Assembly (NCBI GenBank): GCA_963619325.1
Contig: CAVEVQ010000033.1
Span: 1-21,880, forward strand
Source: UBA1181 sp963619325
GTDB lineage: Bacteria; Bacteroidota; Bacteroidia; Bacteroidales; Paludibacteraceae
Length of the DNA stretch: 21,880 bases
Direction of reading: 5' to 3'
This document shows positions 1 through 7,420 of this stretch, piece after piece. The notes under the pieces are model-generated. The model had not been told where the DNA came from. It saw only the letters and a program-made list of their open reading frames with translations, and made no database searches. A program made the translations under genes and the position numbers. Each line of letters opens with the position of its first letter. The first letter of the stretch is position 1.

Positions 1-2
1 TA

Positions 3-182
3 CAAGGCTTCGGGCAGGATAATTATGCTCTTTTGAGTTTTAGCGGACAGCAATATTTTAAAATACAAAGAGTATATTCATCTTTTTTCACTTCCCCCTG
101 TCATAATAATTTGTCGTATAGTTCAATGATTTCTATAATGATTACAAGTCTACTCTATGGGAAGTTCTTAACTTTGTGGTAG
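3..182 (+). other. Open reading frame running in from the left edge; possible tail of an upstream gene or insertion-sequence end
   Basis: The third plus-strand frame is open from the window edge to a TAG at 180-182, about 59 codons, with no start needed because it may enter from outside. The first ~25 residues (QGFGQDNYALLSFSGQQYFK...) look more protein-like than the rest, which could be chance. The bases at about 39-54 (ttagcggacagcaata) remind me of terminal repeats of Bacteroidetes transposons, but I cannot verify this. A 12-base palindrome (tattttaaaata, 54-65) follows. I do not recognise a family, and the frame may simply be non-coding. Confidence 0.2.
169..176 (+). promoter_or_regulatory. 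Possible Bacteroidales -7 promoter element for the TauE/SafE gene
   Basis: The octamer taactttg fits the Bacteroides -7 consensus TAnnTTTG and lies 26 bases before the preferred ATG. No convincing TTTG appears 19-21 bases further upstream, so the call rests on one element only. Confidence 0.35.
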
Positions 183-201
183 AAATTAAAATTTGTGGAT
201 T

Positions 202-948
202 ATGGAAATGTCCATCACCATCATTCTATTACTTTTCTTATTCAGCACAGGCGCCAGTTTCGTCCAACGTGTGAGTGGATTCGGTTTTGGAATCTTTATC
301 ATGACCGTTCTGCCCTATCTGCTCCCCTCTTACGGAGAGGCGACGACATTGTCGGGATTGCTTTCGCTCACACAATCTCTTGTCATCTTCATAACCCATT
401 ACAAATATGTGAATTGGAAGCGTCTCCTTCCTATGCTCATTACATTTCTGTTCGTCTCTTTCTTTGCAGTACGTTTTGTCGCAAAGGCAGCAGACACACA
501 CTTGAAACTACTTTTAGGCATCATTCTCATCGCCATGAGTCTTTACTTTCTCTTCTTCAACGGCAAATTGAAAATAAAGCCAACAATGAGATTAGAAATA
601 TCTATGGGAGCCGTAAGCGGAGCGATGGGTGGGCTGTTCGGTATGCAAGGTCCCCCCGCTGTACTCTTCTTTTTGGCTTCAGAAAAAGACAAAAACCACT
701 ATCTGGGCATGCTTCAAGCTTATTTTCTGATAGGCAACGCCATGATGACACTCTATCGCACCCGCTTCGGACTATTTACAGAATCCGTAGCATGGGGATG
801 GTTGTACGCCGTGGCTGGAATACCATTAGGAGGATATATTGGGAAAATTGTCTTCGACAAGCTCTCCGGCAGCACTCTTCGGAAAATCATCTATGTCTAT
901 ATGGCAATCAGTGGTCTAATTGCCATCATCTCAGAGTTTTCAAATTAG
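202..948 (+). CDS. TauE/SafE family membrane permease
   Basis: This is a predicted inner-membrane protein of 248 residues, almost wholly hydrophobic segments with short polar loops, about seven to eight membrane spans. The glycine-rich signatures of the TauE/SafE (DUF81) family occur twice: SGFGFG near residues 24-29 and GGLFGMQGPP in the middle. Family members are thought to export or take up small anions such as sulfite, sulfoacetate or other organosulfur compounds; the substrate here cannot be read from sequence. An in-frame TTG lies at 193, but the ATG at 202 (or 208) is a more normal start just before the first hydrophobic segment. The length is usual for the family. It converges on rseP and their stop codons overlap. 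A longer overlapping frame at 195-989 is polar and histidine/arginine rich, and is a shadow. Confidence 0.88.
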   Translation: MEMSITIILLLFLFSTGASFVQRVSGFGFGIFIMTVLPYLLPSYGEATTLSGLLSLTQSLVIFITHYKYVNWKRLLPMLITFLFVSFFAVRFVAKAADTHLKLLLGIILIAMSLYFLFFNGKLKIKPTMRLEISMGAVSGAMGGLFGMQGPPAVLFFLASEKDKNHYLGMLQAYFLIGNAMMTLYRTRFGLFTESVAWGWLYAVAGIPLGGYIGKIVFDKLSGSTLRKIIYVYMAISGLIAIISEFSN

Positions 949-2267
949 TTGAAGAATCGAAACACGTCGTTCAAATTGGCGTATATTAACAATACAAACA
1001 ACAAGAACATTCCTACGACCTGTGCTTTCATCACGACACTCTCACTTGGTTTCCGTCTTGTTATCATCTCATAAAGAATAAACATAAGATGCCCCCCATC
1101 TAACGCTGGTATCGGTAAAACATTCATAAATGCCAAAATAACAGACAAGAACGCTGTTATTTCCCAAAAAGATCGAGCATCAAACGGATAGGGGAAAAGA
1201 CTTCCTATTGTCATGAATCCGCCTAAACTTTGCGCTCCTGCCTTCGTGAAAACATATTTCATATCCCCGGCATAACCAGTCAATTTCTTCACCCCTCGGG
1301 TTATCCCAACGCCAAAAGACTCAAAAAAACCATAATTCTCTTCCTTCGCTTGATAGAAAGCACTCATCGGACGCATATACACGCCTATCTTGCCATTATA
1401 ATCTGGCGTCACTGTCAACGACACTGTGTCATTGCCTCGTTTCAGCGTCACAGGAACCGGAATATTTCTATTTTCATTGAAAACATACACACTCGTCGAA
1501 ACATAAGCCTTGGCCAAAGAATCTCCTATTGTCATAAGGCTATCGCCCGACATCAAACCAGCACGCTCCGCACGGGAACCAAGCAACACAGAATCAACAA
1601 CAAACGGATAACGGAAACCGACAAATCCCGTTTGCGCCTCCAACATCTTCTCCATAAAACCATCTGGCATATTGAGAACGACCTCTTTTCCCTCCCGTCG
1701 CACACAAACCTGCTTCGCCTCCAAAATGGCACGAAATGACGCTTCATCAGGCTTCTCTACCGCTACTGAATCTGCCCAGACAAAAATGTCACCATCTTCA
1801 AATCCTGCCGACTTTGCCAAGTCGCTAAACTCCATTCCCTCCGTGATATTCTCAAAAGGTATGTATCTATCGCCATAATTGAACGCAATCATTGAATAGA
1901 TAAAAAGTGCCAGGATAAAGTTAAAAACAACGCCCATGATTGTTATCAAAAACCGCTGCCACGCTGGCTTAGAACGAAACTCCCATGGTTTAGGTTCACT
2001 CTTCATCTGGTTACGATCCAACGACTCGTCTATCATTCCAGACATCTTCACATATCCACCCAACGGAAGCCATCCTATACCATACTCCGTATCGCTACCC
2101 TTCGGCTTAAATCGGAACAACGACATCCAAGGATTAAAAAACAAATAAAATTTCTCAACCCTTACACCAAACAATCTCGCCATCAGATAATGTCCAAACT
2201 CATGGATCATCACCAATATCGTGAGACTGGCAAAAAATTGAAGAATAACAACCAATATCGGAATCAT
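945..2267 (-). CDS. rseP: RseP-type site-2 protease (membrane zinc metalloprotease)
   Basis: This M50-family intramembrane protease (440 residues) cuts transmembrane segments, classically anti-sigma factors and leftover signal peptides. The catalytic HEFGH motif is at residues 22-26 in the first membrane span. The LDGGH motif that gives the third zinc ligand is at 389-393, preceded by NVLPIP. A GGYVKM loop is at 70-75. Between the spans are two PDZ-like regions, a weak one at about 137-205 and a clear one at about 220-290 (RAERAGLMSGD). All catalytic residues are present and the length matches E. coli RseP (450). It is the last gene of the cluster, 27 bases after dxr; the dxr-rseP pairing is common in bacteria. 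Its anti-sigma substrate is not in this window. Confidence 0.95.
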   Translation of the reverse strand: MIPILVVILQFFASLTILVMIHEFGHYLMARLFGVRVEKFYLFFNPWMSLFRFKPKGSDTEYGIGWLPLGGYVKMSGMIDESLDRNQMKSEPKPWEFRSKPAWQRFLITIMGVVFNFILALFIYSMIAFNYGDRYIPFENITEGMEFSDLAKSAGFEDGDIFVWADSVAVEKPDEASFRAILEAKQVCVRREGKEVVLNMPDGFMEKMLEAQTGFVGFRYPFVVDSVLLGSRAERAGLMSGDSLMTIGDSLAKAYVSTSVYVFNENRNIPVPVTLKRGNDTVSLTVTPDYNGKIGVYMRPMSAFYQAKEENYGFFESFGVGITRGVKKLTGYAGDMKYVFTKAGAQSLGGFMTIGSLFPYPFDARSFWEITAFLSVILAFMNVLPIPALDGGHLMFILYEMITRRKPSESVVMKAQVVGMFLLFVLLIYANLNDVFRFFN

Positions 2268-2294
2268 AATGACTTCTATCTAAATATTCTTTAC

Positions 2295-3458
2295 TTATTT
2301 TTTATATTTTACAGCATTCTCCAACGCATACTTAGTAGCCTCTTCGTGTGTTGCAACATAATCTTCATAAGATGGACTTTCTATGAACGGAATCACAGAC
2401 ATCGTTTGCTCTATAACATCCGACATTTCCAAAAATCCAATCTCATCATGCAAGAATTTTGCAACAACAACCTCATTGGCGGCATTCAAGACGCAAGGAA
2501 CGTTCCCTCCTTTCTCCATAGCGCTGTACGCCAACGCCAAGTTTCTGAAAGTTTCAACATCCGGTCTTTCAAAAGTCATCTGATTATGCGTAAACAAATC
2601 TAAACGAGGGTAGTTATTCTCCAAACGAGCAGGGAATCCTAACGCCAACTGTATCGGCAACCGCATATCCGGCATTCCAATCTGCGCCTTTATAGCACCA
2701 TCTTGGAATTGTACCATTGAATGAATCAACGACTGAGGATGTACGACCACCTCAATCTTCGACAACGGCACATCAAAAAGCCACTTCGCCTCCATCACCT
2801 CAAATCCTTTATTCATCATTGAAGCCGAATCAATCGTTATCTTCGCTCCCATCGTCCAATTAGGGTGTTTCAAAGCATCCGAGGCCGTAACTTTAGACAA
2901 GAAGTCTTTGTCTTTCCCTCTAAAAGGACCTCCTGAAGCAGTGAGCAAGATTTTTTCAATGTCCGATTGTTCTCCCATCAAGCATTGAAAAATAGCAGAG
3001 TGTTCTGAATCTACTGGATAAACCTTCGTATGATGCTTCTGACACAGGTTGGCGACTAAACTTCCCGCCACCACCATCGTCTCTTTATTGGCCAAAGCTA
3101 TGCTTTTCCCTGCTTTAATGGCCTTTATCGTTGGATATAATCCCGAATAGCCTACCATCGCCGTCAAAACAATGTCAACGGCTTTCAACTCAACCGCCTC
3201 CGCTATCGCTTTAGCTCCTGCAAACACTTTTATAGGCAAATCAATCAACGCATTCTTCACTTCATCATACTTGCTTTCATTAGCAATCACAACCACCTCT
3301 GGATGAAACTTCCTTGCTTGTTGAATGAGCAATTGCGAGCTGTTATTTGCCGTCAGAACGTATGCCTCTAACTTGTCGGAATGATCTTCTATCACCTGTA
3401 AAGCCTGTGTTCCAATGGACCCTGTGGAACCTAAAATGGCTATTTTTTTCTTCTCCAT
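2295..3458 (-). CDS. dxr: 1-deoxy-D-xylulose-5-phosphate reductoisomerase
   Basis: Dxr converts DXP to 2-C-methyl-D-erythritol 4-phosphate with NADPH, the committed step of the MEP isoprenoid pathway, in the cytoplasm. The N-terminal Rossmann motif GSTGSIG is at residues 10-16. ALANKE is at 121-126. The metal ligands D150 and E152 (in VDSEHSAIFQ) and E220 (in NKGFEVMEA) match the E. coli D150/E152/E231 set. SGGPF is at 175-179. The length of 387 is normal. The start ATG is preceded by AAGGTGATGAT, in which a Shine-Dalgarno-like AAGGTG overlaps the stop codon of the upstream LytM-like gene, suggesting coupled translation. All key residues are intact, so the enzyme should be active and sensitive in principle to the family inhibitor fosmidomycin. 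Confidence 0.97.
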   Translation of the reverse strand: MEKKKIAILGSTGSIGTQALQVIEDHSDKLEAYVLTANNSSQLLIQQARKFHPEVVVIANESKYDEVKNALIDLPIKVFAGAKAIAEAVELKAVDIVLTAMVGYSGLYPTIKAIKAGKSIALANKETMVVAGSLVANLCQKHHTKVYPVDSEHSAIFQCLMGEQSDIEKILLTASGGPFRGKDKDFLSKVTASDALKHPNWTMGAKITIDSASMMNKGFEVMEAKWLFDVPLSKIEVVVHPQSLIHSMVQFQDGAIKAQIGMPDMRLPIQLALGFPARLENNYPRLDLFTHNQMTFERPDVETFRNLALAYSAMEKGGNVPCVLNAANEVVVAKFLHDEIGFLEMSDVIEQTMSVIPFIESPSYEDYVATHEEATKYALENAVKYKK

Positions 3459-3467
3459 ATCATCACC

Positions 3468-4316
3468 TTAGAAAACAATGAAAACCTGTGGATCTAGCAC
3501 CGCCCCATCCTTCCAAAGTTGAAACTCAAAGAATGTATCCGAATCTTTCATGAATGTAGACAAGATTTCTCCCGCATGCACCCGATCTCCAACTTTTTTC
3601 ATATAGGGCTGGCGTATTTTGTAAACAGACATCATATTGTCTGAATGTTGTATCAACATAACATAAATATCATTCAACGTGTATTCCGACGACACCACCA
3701 CACCATCCAATACAGATGACACGGATGAATTCTGATTGACAGATAAGGTCAACCCATACACGCCCTTATGAGAGTTAAACGGTTCTATCACATGACCCTG
3801 CGCGGGTCTCTGCATCAGATAATTTTTCGTTCTCGACTCCTCTATGCCAATTCTCATCGTCATCAATTCGTCCGACTCAAACGAATCTCGGAACGCAACC
3901 TCTTTCTCTGAAGCATCTAACAGCTGATCTGTCGACACATTTTTCAAATTCTCTGTCGTAGTCGTCGAATCAACTTTTATATCTCCTCTCACCACAGACC
4001 GTAACACATCTAAGTATTGCGATTGCAACTGCACCTTTTCTGCAATAGAATCAACTTGTATAGCAGTTAGAATCAGACTCTTTCGAAGTTTTGCATTGTC
4101 TGTATAGCCGGGCAAAAAACCCCTCATAGGTGTCTTAATGATCAAAAAGGCAATCAAGAAAAAATAGACGACAGCAAGAAAAAAAGAGAATGCAATCGCC
4201 GAGAGTTTTGACATTCTGATACGCCATACCTCCTCCAACGTATTCTCGTTTAATATCGCTATCTTATACTTAAATCGCAGCCGTTGCAGAAACGACTTTC
4301 CATCTACTTTTGACAT
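3468..4316 (-). CDS. Membrane-anchored LytM/M23-like protein, catalytically degenerate
   Basis: This protein of 282 residues has a basic N-terminal cytoplasmic part (1-38), one membrane span (about 40-61), a possible coiled region (about 75-110), a polar linker and a C-terminal LytM (peptidase family M23) fold at about 170-282. In active M23 enzymes zinc is held by HxxxD and HxH. Here the first motif is H183-KGV-Y187, with Tyr in place of Asp, and the HLHFE-type motif is FFEFQLW (262-268), with both His lost. The usual YAHL catalytic His region reads VYKIRQ. It should therefore not cut peptidoglycan and may act like EnvC/NlpD-type LytM factors that bind or activate other envelope enzymes. That role is inference; the loss of ligands is seen directly. 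The gene ends 9 bases before dxr. Confidence 0.82.
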   Translation of the reverse strand: MSKVDGKSFLQRLRFKYKIAILNENTLEEVWRIRMSKLSAIAFSFFLAVVYFFLIAFLIIKTPMRGFLPGYTDNAKLRKSLILTAIQVDSIAEKVQLQSQYLDVLRSVVRGDIKVDSTTTTENLKNVSTDQLLDASEKEVAFRDSFESDELMTMRIGIEESRTKNYLMQRPAQGHVIEPFNSHKGVYGLTLSVNQNSSVSSVLDGVVVSSEYTLNDIYVMLIQHSDNMMSVYKIRQPYMKKVGDRVHAGEILSTFMKDSDTFFEFQLWKDGAVLDPQVFIVF

Positions 4317-4325
4317 CGTTTTTCT

Positions 4326-5090
4326 TTATTTTTTCAACAACCTCCGACGAAATTCCGAACAGACTATCGCCGCAGCTGCCCCTACATTCAACGACTCTGA
4401 CGTCGCCCTTCCTTTAGGGAAACTCGGAATATGTAACTTTGTCGTCACATATTTCGCCACTTCGTCGGATATGCCATTGCCTTCGTTTCCCATTACAATA
4501 ATTCCGTTCTCCGTCAACTTCTCGTCATAGACATTTGCGCCCTCCAGGAAAGTTCCATAGATAGGGACTCCTGGCATTTCTCTCAGAACATTCACCAAGT
4601 CAACATAATAGACCTTAACCCTCGTCAACGCTCCCATCGTAGCCTGCACTACCTTCGGATTGTAAACATCAACCGTCTCCTTAGAACAAATTATGTTTTC
4701 AATGCCAAACCAATCAGCCTCTCTTATAATCGTCCCCAAGTTTCCAGGATCCTGCACGGTGTCTATCATCAGGGAAAGCCGCCCTTTCAACTCATCATAA
4801 TTTAAATCCCCGTTTTTTTTACGAAAAACCGCAAGAACCGATTGAGGTGAACACTGAGACGAAACCTTCTTTAAAGTTTCCCTTGAGACTTCGAAAATCT
4901 CAACCGCACGCGGATTTTTCATGGTTTCAAAATATTCCGAAGTGGCCACCAACGAAACACAATCAAAATAGGGCAACAAGTCGTTAACCAACTTTGTTCC
5001 CTCCGCATAAAACAATCCCTGTCCATCTCGCTCTTTCTTCTTAGAAAGAGATTGTATCCATTTGATTTTATTCTTCGTCAGTTCTTCCAT
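4326..5090 (-). CDS. SpoU/TrmH-family RNA 2'-O-methyltransferase
   Basis: This is a SPOUT-superfamily methyltransferase (254 residues from the chosen start) that would transfer a methyl group from SAM to a ribose 2'-OH in rRNA or tRNA. The N-terminal ~90 residues resemble the SpoU substrate-binding domain. The three knot motifs are complete: DTVQDPGNLGTIIR (110-123), VMGNEGNGIS (199-208) and IPSFPKGRATSESLNVGAA (221-239). The target nucleotide cannot be told. An in-frame TTG at 5123 would overlap the upstream DUF4827 gene by 22 bases. The ATG at 5090, 11 bases after that gene's stop and following TTGGAG, is the better start and gives the usual family N terminus. Confidence 0.92.
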   Translation of the reverse strand: MEELTKNKIKWIQSLSKKKERDGQGLFYAEGTKLVNDLLPYFDCVSLVATSEYFETMKNPRAVEIFEVSRETLKKVSSQCSPQSVLAVFRKKNGDLNYDELKGRLSLMIDTVQDPGNLGTIIREADWFGIENIICSKETVDVYNPKVVQATMGALTRVKVYYVDLVNVLREMPGVPIYGTFLEGANVYDEKLTENGIIVMGNEGNGISDEVAKYVTTKLHIPSFPKGRATSESLNVGAAAAIVCSEFRRRLLKK

Positions 5091-5101
5091 CCCAAACTTT
5101 G

Positions 5102-5710
5102 CTACTCCAAGCCCACCAACCAAATCTCATAGAACATCGGCTGGTAGTTCTCATAATCCGACTGTGTTCCTCCAGAAACCGTCGTCAACGTACTATTTCC
5201 AATTGAAAAAGGAATGATAACTTTACAATGACCGCCTACTCGAAGATTCCGAACCGCCTGTTGGAAACCTCTTCCATACGACGCTCCATACGCATCTTTC
5301 AAAATCACAAAAGACAATGGGTCAGGATTGACCCCCGCCGTGCAGTCATATACAAGATTCCCCGACAAGCTATACCCCTTATATCGAACATACGCCGTCC
5401 AATTGGTCTGTGGCACTAAATCTCCATATCCCTTGTCACAAAGATGAAAATATAATCCATCCGCTTTACCCGAACTATACAGATAGTAGATGTCATTCTC
5501 TCCATCTTTCCATTCTGTCGTATCCTCTGGCATCGTACCCGTCACAGAAATTTTATTTTTTGATAGATATGAAGAAATTTTCTCTTTCTGATCGTCCACA
5601 TAGTCAGCATAGGTGTTTGATTTCTTACAAGATGTTCCCCATAATGCAGCAAGAACAAATCCTACAAGAATCATCAAACACTTCGCAACCTTTATTTTTC
5701 TCTTATTCAT
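5102..5710 (-). CDS. DUF4827 lipoprotein with FKBP-like features
   Basis: This secreted lipoprotein has 202 residues. A basic start and hydrophobic stretch lead to a lipobox with acylated cysteine at C28 (GTSC), followed by KKS rather than a surface-export acidic motif, so a periplasm-facing anchor is likely. I recognise it as the Bacteroidales DUF4827 family. Its second half follows an FKBP plan: a strand plus hairpin with VYDC (120-123), PLSFVI (131-136), an amphipathic stretch FQQAVRNLRVGGHCKVIIPFSIG (split around 149-171, like the 'eal..mkvG....iP...ayG' core of FKBPs) and a closing FYEIWLVGLE (193-202). It may be an FKBP-fold chaperone or isomerase, active or not. It lies directly after a bona fide FKBP gene, 9 bases apart. 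Confidence 0.78.
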   Translation of the reverse strand: MNKRKIKVAKCLMILVGFVLAALWGTSCKKSNTYADYVDDQKEKISSYLSKNKISVTGTMPEDTTEWKDGENDIYYLYSSGKADGLYFHLCDKGYGDLVPQTNWTAYVRYKGYSLSGNLVYDCTAGVNPDPLSFVILKDAYGASYGRGFQQAVRNLRVGGHCKVIIPFSIGNSTLTTVSGGTQSDYENYQPMFYEIWLVGLE

Positions 5711-5719
5711 ATTTTCTTT

Positions 5720-6259
5720 CTATCTCTTTTTTACTTCTATCAGGGAAATTTGCATAGAGACAGGCGTCCACGGCGGAATACAACCAGACACCCCCACAAC
5801 TCCGTACGCAAGAAAAGAGGGCATAACGAACTCACCCTCTCCAGAAACGGGTAGCAAACGCAATGCCTCGCGCATGCCTCTCGTCAAATCTCCTTTCTCA
5901 AGATTCTCCGTCTTTACCACATTCTTCAATTTATCACACACAGTGCCATCTAACTGCCGCACCGTGTAACGGAACGTAACGTCATCATCATCGCCCACTC
6001 GGTCTCCCTTTCCACTCCACACAATGTAATAACGCAAACCCGTCTTCGTTGTTGTGAAGGTTTTCTGATCTACATTCTGCACGCTATCAACGTATGCCGT
6101 CACCAAACTATCTTCAATAGCAGCAAACTGCCGATTCATCTCCATCAAAGCAGACTCCGTTTGAGGTTTCTCTATTTTATTATAAGGCACTTGAGGGGCA
6201 GGTTCTTGACAAGACGAGAAACAAAAAAAACAAACTATATATATGATGATTTTTCGCAT
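5720..6259 (-). CDS. FKBP-type peptidyl-prolyl isomerase lipoprotein (GldI-like)
   Basis: This lipoprotein of 179 residues has a short signal peptide, a lipobox ending at C17 (FSSC), a helical linker (about 30-65) and an FKBP domain (about 72-178). FKBP hallmarks seen are GLRYYIV (74-80), VTFRYTVRQLDGTVCD (94-109), LTRGMREALRLLPVSGEGEFVMPS (about 125-148), LAYG (150-153) and a PP(W)TPV-I--IEV closing strand (162-176). It would catalyse proline cis-trans isomerisation or act as a chaperone in the periplasm. Architecture and size resemble the Bacteroidetes GldI lipoproteins, but these also occur in non-gliding Bacteroidales, so gliding should not be inferred. It starts 9 bases after the DHH phosphoesterase gene. 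Confidence 0.88.
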   Translation of the reverse strand: MRKIIIYIVCFFCFSSCQEPAPQVPYNKIEKPQTESALMEMNRQFAAIEDSLVTAYVDSVQNVDQKTFTTTKTGLRYYIVWSGKGDRVGDDDDVTFRYTVRQLDGTVCDKLKNVVKTENLEKGDLTRGMREALRLLPVSGEGEFVMPSFLAYGVVGVSGCIPPWTPVSMQISLIEVKKR

Positions 6260-6268
6260 CTCTCTTGC

Positions 6269-7363
6269 TTATTTTTCTCCATTCTGTTCATCGGTTGACT
6301 CTTCTTCTCCCAATTCAACAGCTTGCCTTCTCCTCTCCTTCTGAAGTTCTTCTTTGAGCAAAGGAATTTTCTCGTCAAACAATTTTACCGCATCATAAAT
6401 TGAGCAATGCAACGTACCACCCGCTGCATTTTTATGTCCGCCTCCATTGAAATATTCATGAGCAAAAACATTCGCCTCTACACCTCCTTGCGAACGAAAT
6501 GAAATCCTGATTTTATCAATATCTTCTTTGAAAAAAGCAGAAAAGACTATTCCCTTGATAGACAATGGAATATTCACGAAGCCTTCCGTATCACCAGGAC
6601 GATAGTCAAACATGTTAAGTTCCTCTTTCGTAAGCCACATTACCGCAGCTCCCAATTCCGGATATGTCTTCAACTTCTTATTTAACAAGAATCCTAACAT
6701 TCTGAACCGCGACTCTGAAAAATTGTTGTAAACCCGACGATAGATCTCATCCTTATCCACACCTTTCTTTATCAACTCTGAAATGATAGTGTACAGTTCC
6801 GGATTATTTGAATTATAGGAGAAAGACCCTGTATCCGTCATCAAACCAACAAAAATACACTCCGCACACTCTTGTGTCATATCCGTGAAATAACCCATAC
6901 GACAAATCAATCGGAAAATCATTTCCGAAGTAGATGTCATCTGAGGGTACGAAATGACAATGTCGGCAAAACTGCCCGGATCCAAATGATGATCCACTAA
7001 GATTTTTTTCCCCTTGGCATCCGCAACTCGCAAACCCATATCCCCGATACGACTCAAGACATTAAAATCCAAAGCGAAAATGGCCTCTGCCTCCTTGATT
7101 TTCTCATCCGCAATCTCTTTCTGCTTATCATACACCAACACATCCTTTATACCCCACATCCAACCATAATAGGCTGGATAGGCATTCGGAATAATCACAG
7201 TTACGTTTTTCTCCATACTGCACAAAAAGTTTGCCCATGCCAAGGACGAACCAACCGAATCGCCATCCGGAGATAGATGCGACACAATCACAATGTTGTT
7301 TACTTTCTCAATTTCTCGTTTCGTCTCTTGAATCAAACTCTCGTTGATGATTTTCGATATCAT
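6269..7363 (-). CDS. nrnA: DHH/DHHA1 phosphoesterase, NrnA-type oligoribonuclease/pAp phosphatase
   Basis: This cytoplasmic protein of 364 residues has two domains. The N-terminal DHH domain shows SHLSPDGDS (28-36; H29, D33, D35 metal ligands), ALD (97-99), DHH at 124-126 (VDHHLDPG) and MTDTG (175-179). The C-terminal DHHA1 domain shows FNGGGHKNAAGG (305-316). This is the layout of NrnA proteins, which degrade 2-5 nt RNA fragments and/or dephosphorylate 3'-phosphoadenosine 5'-phosphate. The same fold includes c-di-AMP phosphodiesterases (GdpP, DhhP-type), so cyclic-dinucleotide or pApA cleavage is an alternative. A charged tail (343-364) is extra. It lies 57 bases after the comEC-like gene and is first in a run of genes separated by 9-base gaps. 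Confidence 0.92.
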   Translation of the reverse strand: MISKIINESLIQETKREIEKVNNIVIVSHLSPDGDSVGSSLAWANFLCSMEKNVTVIIPNAYPAYYGWMWGIKDVLVYDKQKEIADEKIKEAEAIFALDFNVLSRIGDMGLRVADAKGKKILVDHHLDPGSFADIVISYPQMTSTSEMIFRLICRMGYFTDMTQECAECIFVGLMTDTGSFSYNSNNPELYTIISELIKKGVDKDEIYRRVYNNFSESRFRMLGFLLNKKLKTYPELGAAVMWLTKEELNMFDYRPGDTEGFVNIPLSIKGIVFSAFFKEDIDKIRISFRSQGGVEANVFAHEYFNGGGHKNAAGGTLHCSIYDAVKLFDEKIPLLKEELQKERRRQAVELGEEESTDEQNGEK

Positions 7364-7385
7364 ACTTTTTGCTTTTTTCGTCCCT

Positions 7386-7413
7386 ATATATACACTTTCT
7401 TTCTTGTATATAT
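7386..7413 (-). repeat. AT-rich 9-bp inverted repeat in front of nrnA
   Basis: The arms atatataca (7386-7394) and tgtatatat (7405-7413) are perfectly complementary, with a 10-base spacer. They sit in the 57-base gap between the comEC-like stop and the nrnA start. With no G/C-rich stem and no adjoining U run this is not a good terminator; it may be an operator, a weak RNA hairpin or chance in AT-rich DNA. Confidence 0.4.
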
Positions 7414-7420
7414 TAGAGGG

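Noticed and set aside
195..989. Plus-strand open frame of 264 codons overlapping the TauE/SafE gene
   Set aside because: Its product is rich in His, Arg and Ser with no domain sense, while the other frame gives a regular multi-span membrane protein with family motifs.
5091..5123. TTG start for the SpoU methyltransferase
   Set aside because: The ATG at 5090 gives a usual N terminus and avoids a 22-base overlap with the DUF4827 gene.
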